This document shows positions 1 through 8,363 of a stretch of 31,491 nt of DNA, one piece after another; position 1 is the first letter of the stretch; every line of letters starts with the position of its first letter. Source of the stretch: GCA-2746365 sp964651445. Its GTDB lineage: Bacteria; Pseudomonadota; Gammaproteobacteria; SZUA-229. The stretch covers positions 1 to 31,491 of the forward strand of contig CAZYYW010000015.1 of assembly GCA_964651445.1 (NCBI GenBank). The letters are read 5' to 3'. The notes under the pieces were generated by a model. The model was given only the letters and a program-made list of their open reading frames with translations. It ran no database searches and was not told where the DNA came from. A program made the position numbers and the translations under genes.

Positions 1-77
1 TCCCGCAAAGCAGTTATATGACTAGAAAAGGCATCCCTTTAAAAGCCGAGTATTTACTCACTGAGCGGCAAATATAA
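1..77 (+). CDS. Possible 3' end of a gene entering from the left
   Basis: Reading from base 3, a frame open from the window edge ends with TAA at 75-77 and includes a methionine codon at 18. It would face the recombinase gene tail to tail with about 59 bases between. Only about 24 codons are visible and no family can be recognised, so this may be chance. Otherwise 1-136 holds nothing I can identify, and no terminator hairpin was found between the two ends. Confidence 0.2.
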   Translation, partial: PQSSYMTRKGIPLKAEYLLTERQI

Positions 78-136
78 TACAAATATTGATTCCGTGCAAG
101 ACTGGGGAATACAAACGCCCTCCAGTTAGAATTAAT

Positions 137-3100
137 TTAAATCTGAACCTGTAAACTGACAGCAATAAAAAACATCATCATTGCAAATGTAGTTTTTGTT
201 TTTAAAGATGTGCCTTTAGTCTGCACGGCAACTTTCAACCGTGACTTTCGTCTGCGTACTGTTTTTTCATGCGCAAACCGCAATGGTGAAGTCATCACCT
301 CGAAAAGATCGCCAAGCTGATTTTTAATATTTTCACATTCACCCTCAAATTCATCAGGCACAGCAACACTATAATTCAAATGCTCAATCCCTAAAACATC
401 AAGGCAAGCCTGATATTTTTTAATATCATTAATCTCTGCCACAATAATGTCGTTAGAGGCCTGGTCGTACCCCTTAATCCAAACATTTATTCCTTCACTG
501 ACAATGCTTTTTTCATGGTCATTTAGTTTATCCATTATAATCTGCCTGTCCTTCAACAAGCCTTTCATTCTAGATGCTTCCTCATTACCTGGCTGAAATG
601 CCTTATTCTGGAGCAGATTATTAGATAGCAAGGAATCGTTATACCGATCTATATCAAATCTATTGTAACCAGACTCGCCCTCTACGTACGTAGCTGCAAG
701 GAATATTTTCTCCACGGCATTTGAGTTCAGCATAAATCGCTCTGCGATAATATTAATTTGCGCCGCTTGGTTAGCATCTGTAATTATCCCACTAGCCGCC
801 TGTATCACAAGATCGATAACATTCAAGGTAATCTCTATACTTTTACTAACGGAAATATCCTTGTCATCCCTCTTTACTAAACATACATCTGGCTGAGGTA
901 AAAGCTTTTCAAGCTGCAATAAGTCAGCTGTGCTTTTATTCATAGATTTGTTTCTAGACAATCTTTTTTTAGCTGCTTCGTAATTTATATTTGCCGCATA
1001 AACAAACAACTTTAGACTTAATCTTGGTGTTATTTTTTTACTGTATGTCGATATAACTTTATCCAGCTTATGAACATAACTGCCAAGTAATGTCTCCTCA
1101 CTTGTATGCCCAATCACAACTGCGGCAGCACGTAAGGTCAAACCATTTATTGATGCAGAATTCAATTCGTCATTACAATGAAAATCACCAAGCCAAATAT
1201 TATTAGCAAAGCTATGTCTTAAATGATGGAAATGCAGCAAGTCATCGCCAGTTATACTTCGTATTACTTCGTTAATAAATATTGAAGCAGCAGCGTCATC
1301 TATCAACTTTCGCTTATCACCAAATTCAGCCATCAAACCCTGCTGCGCGTCATACTCAAAACTACTTTTAAACTCATTCTTTAAAGCTTTTAGAACCCCT
1401 ACTTCCACCTCAGTCAATCGAACAGTCAGCGGTACAACTCTAACCCCGGCAGTAGACTTCGTGTCACCGTAGGCATTGTTATTGACCAGGACACTTAACT
1501 CATTAAAATCAAGATCATGCTGTATATCTCGCCACTGAGTCCTATACACCTCATCAAATCGCAGACCGAACCTGTAACCTAATAAAAGCATTACAGAATA
1601 CTGCCACCTTTCTAATCGTTCTAACTCACTGCAGTTTCTTAAATATGAAAAGCACTCGAGATATTCATCTTCGCGAATATAATTAGCATCAGGCACGGAT
1701 AATTCAGTACTCCCGCCTGCATAAGCATAAATCACGCCCCACTCCGGCATACTTACCGGCCAATGCTCTGTTAAAAATATATGGAACTCTTGTAGCCTAC
1801 CTACAAACTCAGCTGGATTATTACGTGTGTCATATCCAACAGCTTTAATATACAGCTTCTCAAAATCCTCAGCACTCATTGTCAGGATCGAACCATTATT
1901 CACCAGATCCATCAAAGCATTCGAAACCATAAAAAAATATTTATTTACAGTATTAAACTTTATATTTTCCTTTCGTCTAGTACCAAACTTACACAAAAAT
2001 ATAGCCCAGCATGCCAGGACATTAGCCACTTCACTCCATTTATCACCTTTTCCAATCACTTCCTTAATATTATCTATGAGTGCGTCTTTGGCTCTCTTAT
2101 TAAATTTCTTATTTGCTTTAACCTCAATATTTAATGCGTCATAAAAAGCACTTCTCATTTTATTTAAAAACAGATGTGAATTTTTACTAAAACCCTTACT
2201 ACTACAAGCAGAAACATTAATATTTAATATATGTTTCTTAAATTCGTGCCGCTCTGGCTTTTTACTTATTCGCTTAAGCTTTTCTCCAGACAAAATTCGG
2301 ATATAACTGTCCAATGGTACTGAAGCTGAACTAATTTTCTCACTGGCTACTGCACGCACATAACCCGGAGCTTCAACTAATAATGCATTCTCAGATAACC
2401 TCGCCAACTGTCCCCATATATCTTTCTTCTTGAAACCTATACTCAACTCCCTCATCAAATATATTAATTTTTGATTAAGTTTACCGCCATCAACTTTATA
2501 ACCGTCTACACCTTTAATTTCATATAGCCCAGCTATTAATGCCATTGAAATATCATCAGGGAACCACCTGAAAACATTCTTATCTGCCTGACTCACATCG
2601 CCTTCAACTAATACTAAATCCAGGAAAACACTGTCTTTATAATGATAACAACGACTTAATACCGCAGAGCATAAATCCTTAAGTCGAACACTACTTCCTA
2701 CACATCCAAATAAAACGGCAGACATTATTATTTCAGCCAATCTCAATTCAATTGACGTGCCTTCACCATTTTTAGCTGCTAACTCCAGATAAGTAACAAA
2801 CTTTTCTCGACCTATCACGGCCTTTCTATACAAAGATAATGTCTCTTTACCGAACGGCGAAGACTCAGCCACTACCATTGCTTTACGCAAATAAAATAAC
2901 TTACTGTTACTACTCACCGAACGAGAGAGCCAAGTATAAAAAAGCTTATTACAGCGATTAACCGAAAGATGTTTTTCTTTCGCTTCTGCCGATATAGCAG
3001 TTACAATATTTTCAACATCATCTGTTGTAATTCGGTCTATATCAGTGATATCTTCGAATTGATTCAATATGTCACGGACCAGGCTGGCATACCTGCCATT

Positions 3101-5494
3101 AACGATTTCACGATTTATTTTCCTTAATTCATCTCCAAAAATTGTACCTTTATGTACATTTACACGTTTGATGCGTAACTGCTTTTGATTCTGGATATTA
3201 ATTCGTTTCTTCTTAAGAATTGACGGCATTACTTCCCATCCATGTGAACCCATAATCTCATCTATGGAATTACCAACTTCATGCAATTCAGTGACAGGCA
3301 CCAGTTCAGATATCAACCCGAAAGGATGATCAACTCCCTCTATATGGCCCAACTGTATTTCAGCCTGTTGCGCACAAAGCCTATTTTTCAATAGCTCTGT
3401 AGCACTTACATGTCGGTTGTAGTTATTTGGAACCCAGGTCACCAGGTTAAGAAAGGCTGCGACTGTTTCCTGAGTAACGCTCGAAGTACTTGTAAGATCT
3501 TTATCCAGATAAAAAAACAGAGGTATTATTTGATTTACTGAATCATCGTTCGTATTTAGCACTGTTCTAATCGCGCACGACAAATCAAAATGGGCTTTCC
3601 CCATTCTCACCAATGTTATTGATAACTGCTCCAAATAATCGCAATACAGCTCTATCTGTTTTACCGCAATATCTGGTAAAGAAACTAATCTATATGCTCT
3701 CATTTCATCCATTGATTTGTCATTAATCAATATGAGGCCTGCCTGTAAATCAATTTTTTCCAGGCTATCGAATGGATCTTGAACTGGTCTATGCCCCGTT
3801 GCGTACATCAGCAGTGCAACAATATAATCTGTATACTCGTTGTGTTTCTCCCACAACTTCGACTTGTTATCACTAACAACCTGGGATACGTGACTGTTTA
3901 GAGCGCCCACATATGTTGAAACCGTCGAGCGTTTTGCAATAGTTTTTGTATAAATCTCGCCCCAGTTTCCCGCGTGAATTGGCTCACAGAGCTCATCCAT
4001 CATCAAATGACTTGAGGCGGCGTCATACACTTCACAAATTTGATCGGCTAATAGAGCTCCATAATATAGCAACATTGGCGGAGCGTGCTTTTCATTGCAG
4101 CTTAGATAATAAGTGATAATGGGGTTATGCTCTAAACAAATAATAGCCGCTTTAAAAGCATAACCTATACGTTGTTTAGTCAGTCGATATTGTCCATTTG
4201 CTCTTAGAATATCTAACTTCTTATCTAATATTTCGTCTATCTCTTCATAATCAACATTCAATTTTTCTAATATAGAACCTCCTTTTAATTGCTTTAATCG
4301 CGATAAAGCCTGAACCAGCATAATGTGCAGCTCAATTTTCAGACTAGACTCAGCTTCATAACATTCCTTTAATGATTCCTGAGTATATTTATAGCCATTA
4401 GCTAATTGCTGAATTTTGAGAACATATTCTCCATTTAACGTTACTCGCTGAAAGCTGTCTTTTTCAGCTAGTACGTTACGAGCATCAATAAATGACAGAG
4501 GCGTTAAATATGCTATTGCAACCCACAGTGCCGCCACAAATGTCTCATTAGACTCACTTTTGAGATCATCTACTATAAATTTAGCTAACCTACGTCTTTC
4601 AAGCGGCGTCAAACATGCTCTATCCTCGCTAGTAAGCTTGTGATAACGCCTTAACCAATAGCGGGTTAGTTTTGCTGATGCCTCAGCAGCAACCTTCGGT
4701 CTTAATAATGCACCTTCTTGTTCTTTCTCTTTTTCCTGAACAAAATACCATTTATCAAATTCACCCGTTATCTCATCGATATCAATAACGGGGCTAACAC
4801 CTACCTGGTTAGCCTCATCATCAAAGTTTTCTATCAACTCTGGATAAACCCGCCAATTTCCTTTAGTGCGAGTCCTAACTTTTGTTTTTTCACCAGTATC
4901 AAATTGGGCGAGTTTTTCTATTGCGTCAAAATACTTTTTGTATTTATCATCTGTGTATTCCTTACGAAGATTCTCCAATTCCGAAGTTAGACTTAGTTTA
5001 AAGTTAGAAAGGTCTCCCATGTACACAGGAAGCCGCTGCAAAATGAAAAAGGTCGTTCTTTCAGTGTTACTGATACAGCGCAACAAACGGGCAACACTAT
5101 TCAAACCGTATGAGCTATCCAAAACGAGAATTTTCTGCAATAGCAACATACAAATGCTTGTATATTGTTGCTCAATACGTGAATCTGGCTGCGCTATAAG
5201 ACACGATACAATTGGGAAGGCACCCAACATACCACCCATTGCATTTCCACCATACCCGGTACTAGCAAGTGGCCTCTCACCTTCAGCGATATATTGTTCA
5301 TTTATTTCTGGCAGTGCATCTAGCCATTCGCCCCAGATTCTTTTTGAGACATCATCGCAACCAAAGTGCATGATCTTCCGTAAAGCTTCTATCAGATTAA
5401 GCTGGGCACGGAATGCATCAACCCGCTGCCCTAAAAAATATCTTTCAATATTTGCACGGATTATTATTGTGTTTTGGTTATGACTGGAAGACAA
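137..5494 (-). CDS. Giant tyrosine recombinase/integrase with two catalytic-type modules
   Basis: A 1785-residue protein, several times the 300-450 residues usual for phage and island integrases. The C-terminal module has the full catalytic set: R1312 (in FGLRFDEV), K1346 (in DTKSTAGVR), H1423 and R1426 (HHLR), H1463 (IGHTSEE) and nucleophile Y1473 (GSYVH). It is preceded by a likely core-binding region (about 1100-1250) and followed by about 310 extra residues. A second, amino-proximal module shows the same order of boxes: R569 (TGHRP), a K...RLVSLP strand, R694 (YNRH, with Asn where the first His should be) and H717 (LGH). It has no Tyr at the nucleophile position, so it looks inactive. Start is TTG at 5494, since an in-frame TAG lies three codons upstream; a weak AGG precedes it. 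The gene is visibly AT-richer than the genes beyond 6072 and points away from the tRNA scar. Function (integration/excision) is inferred from motifs and location. Confidence 0.88.
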   Translation of the reverse strand: MSSSHNQNTIIIRANIERYFLGQRVDAFRAQLNLIEALRKIMHFGCDDVSKRIWGEWLDALPEINEQYIAEGERPLASTGYGGNAMGGMLGAFPIVSCLIAQPDSRIEQQYTSICMLLLQKILVLDSSYGLNSVARLLRCISNTERTTFFILQRLPVYMGDLSNFKLSLTSELENLRKEYTDDKYKKYFDAIEKLAQFDTGEKTKVRTRTKGNWRVYPELIENFDDEANQVGVSPVIDIDEITGEFDKWYFVQEKEKEQEGALLRPKVAAEASAKLTRYWLRRYHKLTSEDRACLTPLERRRLAKFIVDDLKSESNETFVAALWVAIAYLTPLSFIDARNVLAEKDSFQRVTLNGEYVLKIQQLANGYKYTQESLKECYEAESSLKIELHIMLVQALSRLKQLKGGSILEKLNVDYEEIDEILDKKLDILRANGQYRLTKQRIGYAFKAAIICLEHNPIITYYLSCNEKHAPPMLLYYGALLADQICEVYDAASSHLMMDELCEPIHAGNWGEIYTKTIAKRSTVSTYVGALNSHVSQVVSDNKSKLWEKHNEYTDYIVALLMYATGHRPVQDPFDSLEKIDLQAGLILINDKSMDEMRAYRLVSLPDIAVKQIELYCDYLEQLSITLVRMGKAHFDLSCAIRTVLNTNDDSVNQIIPLFFYLDKDLTSTSSVTQETVAAFLNLVTWVPNNYNRHVSATELLKNRLCAQQAEIQLGHIEGVDHPFGLISELVPVTELHEVGNSIDEIMGSHGWEVMPSILKKKRINIQNQKQLRIKRVNVHKGTIFGDELRKINREIVNGRYASLVRDILNQFEDITDIDRITTDDVENIVTAISAEAKEKHLSVNRCNKLFYTWLSRSVSSNSKLFYLRKAMVVAESSPFGKETLSLYRKAVIGREKFVTYLELAAKNGEGTSIELRLAEIIMSAVLFGCVGSSVRLKDLCSAVLSRCYHYKDSVFLDLVLVEGDVSQADKNVFRWFPDDISMALIAGLYEIKGVDGYKVDGGKLNQKLIYLMRELSIGFKKKDIWGQLARLSENALLVEAPGYVRAVASEKISSASVPLDSYIRILSGEKLKRISKKPERHEFKKHILNINVSACSSKGFSKNSHLFLNKMRSAFYDALNIEVKANKKFNKRAKDALIDNIKEVIGKGDKWSEVANVLACWAIFLCKFGTRRKENIKFNTVNKYFFMVSNALMDLVNNGSILTMSAEDFEKLYIKAVGYDTRNNPAEFVGRLQEFHIFLTEHWPVSMPEWGVIYAYAGGSTELSVPDANYIREDEYLECFSYLRNCSELERLERWQYSVMLLLGYRFGLRFDEVYRTQWRDIQHDLDFNELSVLVNNNAYGDTKSTAGVRVVPLTVRLTEVEVGVLKALKNEFKSSFEYDAQQGLMAEFGDKRKLIDDAAASIFINEVIRSITGDDLLHFHHLRHSFANNIWLGDFHCNDELNSASINGLTLRAAAVVIGHTSEETLLGSYVHKLDKVISTYSKKITPRLSLKLFVYAANINYEAAKKRLSRNKSMNKSTADLLQLEKLLPQPDVCLVKRDDKDISVSKSIEITLNVIDLVIQAASGIITDANQAAQINIIAERFMLNSNAVEKIFLAATYVEGESGYNRFDIDRYNDSLLSNNLLQNKAFQPGNEEASRMKGLLKDRQIIMDKLNDHEKSIVSEGINVWIKGYDQASNDIIVAEINDIKKYQACLDVLGIEHLNYSVAVPDEFEGECENIKNQLGDLFEVMTSPLRFAHEKTVRRRKSRLKVAVQTKGTSLKTKTTFAMMMFFIAVSLQVQI

Positions 5495-5567
5495 TGTGGG
5501 CTACCTAGCAATTTTTTTGAGTTGGCTTGCACTCAATTTTCAATGCTTGCTATTGCGCCCACAAAAG

Positions 5568-5621
5568 GGACATTTATCTAGAAATATATTTAATGGTAAA
5601 AATATATGTTATTAAATGTCC
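5568..5621. repeat. Inverted repeat between integrase and attachment site
   Basis: GGACATTTA at 5568-5576 is matched exactly by its reverse complement TAAATGTCC at 5613-5621, around a 36-base AT-rich centre. It lies 74-127 bases upstream of the integrase start. It could be an operator for the integrase promoter, an arm-type recombinase site or an excisionase site. The role is inference; the repeat itself is plain. Confidence 0.45.
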
Positions 5622-5665
5622 TTATTTCGTTTTATTAAAATATATATAAAACAATATGTTAATTA

Positions 5666-5693
5666 GTAAATGCAGATTAACGCCTGTATTTAC
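5666..5693. repeat. Ten-base imperfect inverted repeat beside the tRNA scar
   Basis: GTAAATGCAG (5666-5675) and CTGTATTTAC (5684-5693) pair over ten positions with one G-T wobble, around an 8-base spacer. It ends 32 bases before the tRNA fragment. A related motif, ATATGTTA or ATATGTTATTA, occurs at 5604 and 5655 in the same orientation. Repeated short motifs next to an att core are typical of recombinase arm sites, but none is proven here. Confidence 0.4.
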
Positions 5694-5725
5694 CATTTAA
5701 AATAACTTAATAAAACTCTTTAAAA

Positions 5726-5775
5726 TCGGCCTCCGAAGCCGAAGGTCGCTGGTTCGACTCCAGTCGGGCGCACCA
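5726..5775 (+). pseudogene. 3' half of tRNA-Arg(CCG): attachment-site scar
   Basis: The fragment begins exactly at the anticodon arm: stem TCGGC / GCCGA, loop CTCCGAA with anticodon CCG (5734-5736 region), variable loop AGGTC, T arm GCTGG-TTCGACT-CCAGT, acceptor strand CGGGCGC, discriminator A and encoded CCA at 5773-5775. The matching acceptor strand GCGCCCG and the D arm are absent; the sequence before 5726 is AT-rich and unrelated. It therefore cannot make a tRNA and is best read as the duplicated 3' end left by integration. The right-hand recombination border probably lies at or within this segment. The exact crossover needs the other end of the element. Confidence 0.85.
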
Positions 5776-6071
5776 TCTTTAGTAAAATCAATCATTTAGA
5801 ACCTAACCCAGACATTTCATGGGAACGCTACATATGCAGCTTAACCTTATGGTGTTACTAAAAAATTGGGTCTATGCCATAACGAGTGGGCATAAAGATA
5901 TAGACACAGAGACCACAGAGCGTGTTTAAACTTAAAAAGATCAAGTGAACACGACACTACAGGATTGCTGACAAACCTCAATAGCATCAAGATTGGTGAA
6001 TCTATTAAACCTTATAAACGATAACTCTGTTGTCTATAAAAAATAACTGTATCCCCACTCAATATGAGACC
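5776..6071. other. Intergenic chromosomal stretch with no recognised gene
   Basis: Together with 5495-5725 this makes a 577-base gap without a protein gene. The left part holds the integrase upstream region, two inverted repeats and the tRNA scar. The right part holds only short open frames and a weak 6-base stem (TATGCC/GGCATA, about 5876-5897). I see no convincing promoter, terminator or RNA in it. Confidence 0.5.
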
Positions 6072-7538
6072 CTAAAAATCTATCGCCGTAGGCTTGTAGT
6101 GTTTGAAGTCCGGCATGCTCATGCCAGCATTCGCATTGATATAAGTTGGGTCAGTCACCACATATCGTTGGCCTTGGTGGACAATGCTGTCACCTTTAAC
6201 GTTTTCATTAAACTTAACAGCCGCTGCAACGTGACCAGGGTAATCTAGGCCAATCACCTCTAAGTTCAATAAACTACGCACCAGCCAGGTAAACAGTATG
6301 GCGCGGTCTTCGCAGTCCGAATAAGGGTAAAATAAGGTTTCTTCAGGAAATAGGTAATTCTCAGCACCAAATTGCTGCTCATCTGTTTCATACTGTAATG
6401 CCGTTTGCACAAATCGCAGTAAAAAATTAACCGCTTGCAGCTCAGACATGCCTTGCATATGAACGGCCAATTGTTTTTGCAGGGGTGTTGCTGTTGCTTT
6501 TAAGACGCCTGAGCCGAAATACATATTAAGATTCAATTGCGGGTAGGTTTTAAAAAACTTAATACGTCCGCGGTCATAAACAACATTTATATTGTATTTT
6601 TTACCATCAAACTTAAACGATAAGTGACGACGCTCACCTTTATTGATGGAAGCAACCATCGAACTTACCCGCATATCGAATTTTTTGCTTGTCCCTGGGT
6701 ACTCACCATCATAGGTATGCACACGACCTAGAGTCTGATGTTTGCCATCAAATTCTACTGCGTAATAACGGGTACCAGAAAAAGTAAAGTAGGAAACTTC
6801 AAACATTTCATGCTTGGAAGGCACCAGTAAATACACGGCATGTTTGCTATAAGCAATACGGGCTTTATAATCGGATTTAACCAACAAAAACCAACTAAGC
6901 AGTGCCGTTTCATTTCGTTTGTTACTGTTTATGGCTGTTGCCACTTTGTTAATCAGGGCAGCATAGGCCCAGTCATTTAACTGTAGCGATTTTTTCTGCG
7001 CCTTTAATTGCTTCAACAGATCTTCATAATTGCTTCGGCTGAGTGCTGACCAGTAGTCACTGACCGCATCTTTATTAATATTCGAACTAAAATCTTGTTT
7101 TAGTGCTGCAGTATTATAAAGCGTCAATGGCTTACCAAAAAAATCAATATTAATCGGACGACCTTTAGCGACCACGACCAAAGGCGCAGCCACTGGTTTC
7201 TTTACTGGCACCATCTTAGGCACAACCACCACCATTGGTTTTACAAATTTATCGGGCACTACAGGTGCTGGCGTAGCAATGGGCATTACCCGTGGTTTAG
7301 GCGTTTCGTCTCGCTCTCCACCTTTAACCATATCAACCGGTTTCCACTGCGCTTTTAGAAACGAACTGAACTCTTTATCGCGCTTGTCTTTATACGCCTG
7401 AAATTCTTGTTTCTGCGCAGAAACACCCTGTGACTGCTGCTGCATCCACTGATCAAATTCACTGTTTGCCTGTATCGGCAGTGATAACAACAGTGCCGCG
7501 AGAAACATGGGTTTAGAAAATAGGCTAATCACTTTCAT
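6072..7538 (-). CDS. Secreted transglutaminase-like cysteine protein
   Basis: A 488-residue exported protein of unknown exact role. Residues 1-26 form a signal peptide (hydrophobic core FLAALLLSLP, cleavage near QANS). A charged, glutamine-rich segment follows, then a Pro/Val-rich linker (about 80-120) and a mainly beta middle region. Near the C-terminus a transglutaminase-type triad is visible: C409 (SDCEDRA), H436 (PGHVAA) and D463 (VTDPTY). This fold is used by peptidases and amide-transferring enzymes, so the substrate cannot be named. The start at 7538 is chosen over an in-frame ATG at 7553 because GGAGAG sits just upstream of the later ATG and a signal peptide begins there. The lipoprotein gene precedes it on the same strand, suggesting a shared envelope role. 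Confidence 0.8.
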   Translation of the reverse strand: MKVISLFSKPMFLAALLLSLPIQANSEFDQWMQQQSQGVSAQKQEFQAYKDKRDKEFSSFLKAQWKPVDMVKGGERDETPKPRVMPIATPAPVVPDKFVKPMVVVVPKMVPVKKPVAAPLVVVAKGRPINIDFFGKPLTLYNTAALKQDFSSNINKDAVSDYWSALSRSNYEDLLKQLKAQKKSLQLNDWAYAALINKVATAINSNKRNETALLSWFLLVKSDYKARIAYSKHAVYLLVPSKHEMFEVSYFTFSGTRYYAVEFDGKHQTLGRVHTYDGEYPGTSKKFDMRVSSMVASINKGERRHLSFKFDGKKYNINVVYDRGRIKFFKTYPQLNLNMYFGSGVLKATATPLQKQLAVHMQGMSELQAVNFLLRFVQTALQYETDEQQFGAENYLFPEETLFYPYSDCEDRAILFTWLVRSLLNLEVIGLDYPGHVAAAVKFNENVKGDSIVHQGQRYVVTDPTYINANAGMSMPDFKHYKPTAIDF

Positions 7539-7553
7539 TTTACTGCTCTCCAT

Positions 7554-7590
7554 AAAAAAACCGGCAGCCGAATAATCGGAGGCCGGTTTT
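7554..7590 (-). terminator. Rho-independent terminator between lipoprotein and transglutaminase-like genes
   Basis: On the minus strand an 8-base stem AAACCGGC / GCCGGTTT (7582-7589 with 7558-7565) encloses a second stem CCGA-TTAT-TCGG, then a run of seven T. The T run ends at 7554, immediately before ATG-GAGAGC, so the hairpin touches the Shine-Dalgarno region of the next gene. It would end lipoprotein transcripts or reduce readthrough into the downstream gene. Confidence 0.75.
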
Positions 7591-7622
7591 GTATAAACAC
7601 TAACGCTGTATTGGTTACAGCT

Positions 7623-8213
7623 TTACTGTCTCATATTTGCTATCGATGATGCCAGTTCGTCCTGACCTTTTTGTGCTTTAAATTGCTGCCACAAAGCGCG
7701 GTCATTGTTCATGCTGGTTTTTAGCGCATTCTCACTAGCCGCAGACGCAATTGACGCATCCATTCCTAACAAGACATATAATGTGCCTTTAGGGCTGGTG
7801 CGGGTTTTAAAGATTTTCGTGCCAACCAAGGTTTCATCAGTAATCTGTTTTGTTACCGAGGTGTTGACTTTATCAACCGTTTCAGAATCTGCCGCACCCG
7901 TGGTCTCAGCAAACTGTTTTACCAAGTTCTGCACATGTACTTTCATTGACTGTGCTAACTGAACTCGCGCATCGGTTGCGGCCATGTTTTTCATAAAGCT
8001 ATGACCGGCGGCTGATTTCTCTGCAACACCAACGGCAGACACTGCAACGCCTTCAACAGGTTCGTCACAAACCCAACCAGGCGCGGCTACTTCTGGTACA
8101 TCTGGAAACACACAATCGGGTGCTGCCTGCTTAACTTCATTAGAGCCGCAAGCGGTTAAAACCAGTGTCATTGCTACTGTAGAAAGCCCGAGTATTCCTG
8201 TGTTTATTTTCAT
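7623..8213 (-). CDS. LPP20-like outer-membrane lipoprotein
   Basis: A 196-residue lipoprotein. Residues 1-21 form a type II signal peptide with lipobox LTAC, and C22 is the lipidated cysteine. The residue after it is Gly, not Asp, which favours outer-membrane sorting. A short cysteine-containing linker leads to a domain (about 65-165) resembling the LPP20 family: the ATDARVQLAQ segment, then the KTRTSPKGTLYVLLGMD segment near its end. The start at 8213 is preferred to a TTG at 8228 because GGGAG lies 8 bases upstream of that ATG and the signal peptide begins there. A promoter match lies upstream (8268-8296). Family members are often surface or motility-associated lipoproteins; the function here is unknown. 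The transglutaminase-like gene follows after a terminator. Confidence 0.75.
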   Translation of the reverse strand: MKINTGILGLSTVAMTLVLTACGSNEVKQAAPDCVFPDVPEVAAPGWVCDEPVEGVAVSAVGVAEKSAAGHSFMKNMAATDARVQLAQSMKVHVQNLVKQFAETTGAADSETVDKVNTSVTKQITDETLVGTKIFKTRTSPKGTLYVLLGMDASIASAASENALKTSMNNDRALWQQFKAQKGQDELASSIANMRQ

Positions 8214-8267
8214 TTCATTGTCTCCCAATGTCTTTAATGTGTATTATTTTATTTTTTCTGCGCGACA

Positions 8268-8296
8268 AACATAGCTGAGTTTAACTTCAGTTGCAA
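8268..8296 (-). promoter_or_regulatory. Sigma-70 promoter for the lipoprotein gene
   Basis: On the minus strand, -35 TTGCAA (8291-8296) and -10 TATGTT (8268-8273) are separated by exactly 17 bases. Transcription would begin near 8261, giving a leader of about 48 bases before the ATG at 8213. Confidence 0.5.
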
Positions 8297-8363
8297 TTGT
8301 AATTTGTCAGAAATCAATACTTTGTGCTGAAGCTGTTAATTGCGTCACATATTTTATGCTTTT

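Larger units (their letters stand above)
1..5775. mobile_element. Right end of a tRNA-Arg integrated element (left end outside window)
   Basis: Seen: a very large tyrosine recombinase gene lies next to a 3'-only tRNA-Arg fragment ending in CCA at 5775, with no tRNA 5' half before it. To the right the sequence changes from an AT-rich stretch to ordinary chromosomal genes. Known: integrative elements that enter tRNA genes leave an intact tRNA at one end and a 3' copy at the other, usually with the integrase next to one end. Inferred: the element runs leftward out of the window to an intact tRNA-Arg(CCG) gene in the same orientation. Only its integrase and, possibly, the last codons of one other gene are visible, so cargo and element type are unknown. 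Confidence 0.75.

Noticed and set aside
4866..5483. Plus-strand open frame of 205 codons inside the recombinase gene
   Set aside because: Antisense to a gene with clear motifs, no recognisable domain, composition (many Ser/Arg/Cys) typical of a shadow frame.
5726..5775. Functional tRNA-Arg gene
   Set aside because: No D arm or 5' acceptor strand precedes it; only the 3' half exists.
5876..5897. TATGCC/GGCATA stem as an RNA element
   Set aside because: Only six base pairs with no promoter, T run or neighbouring structure.
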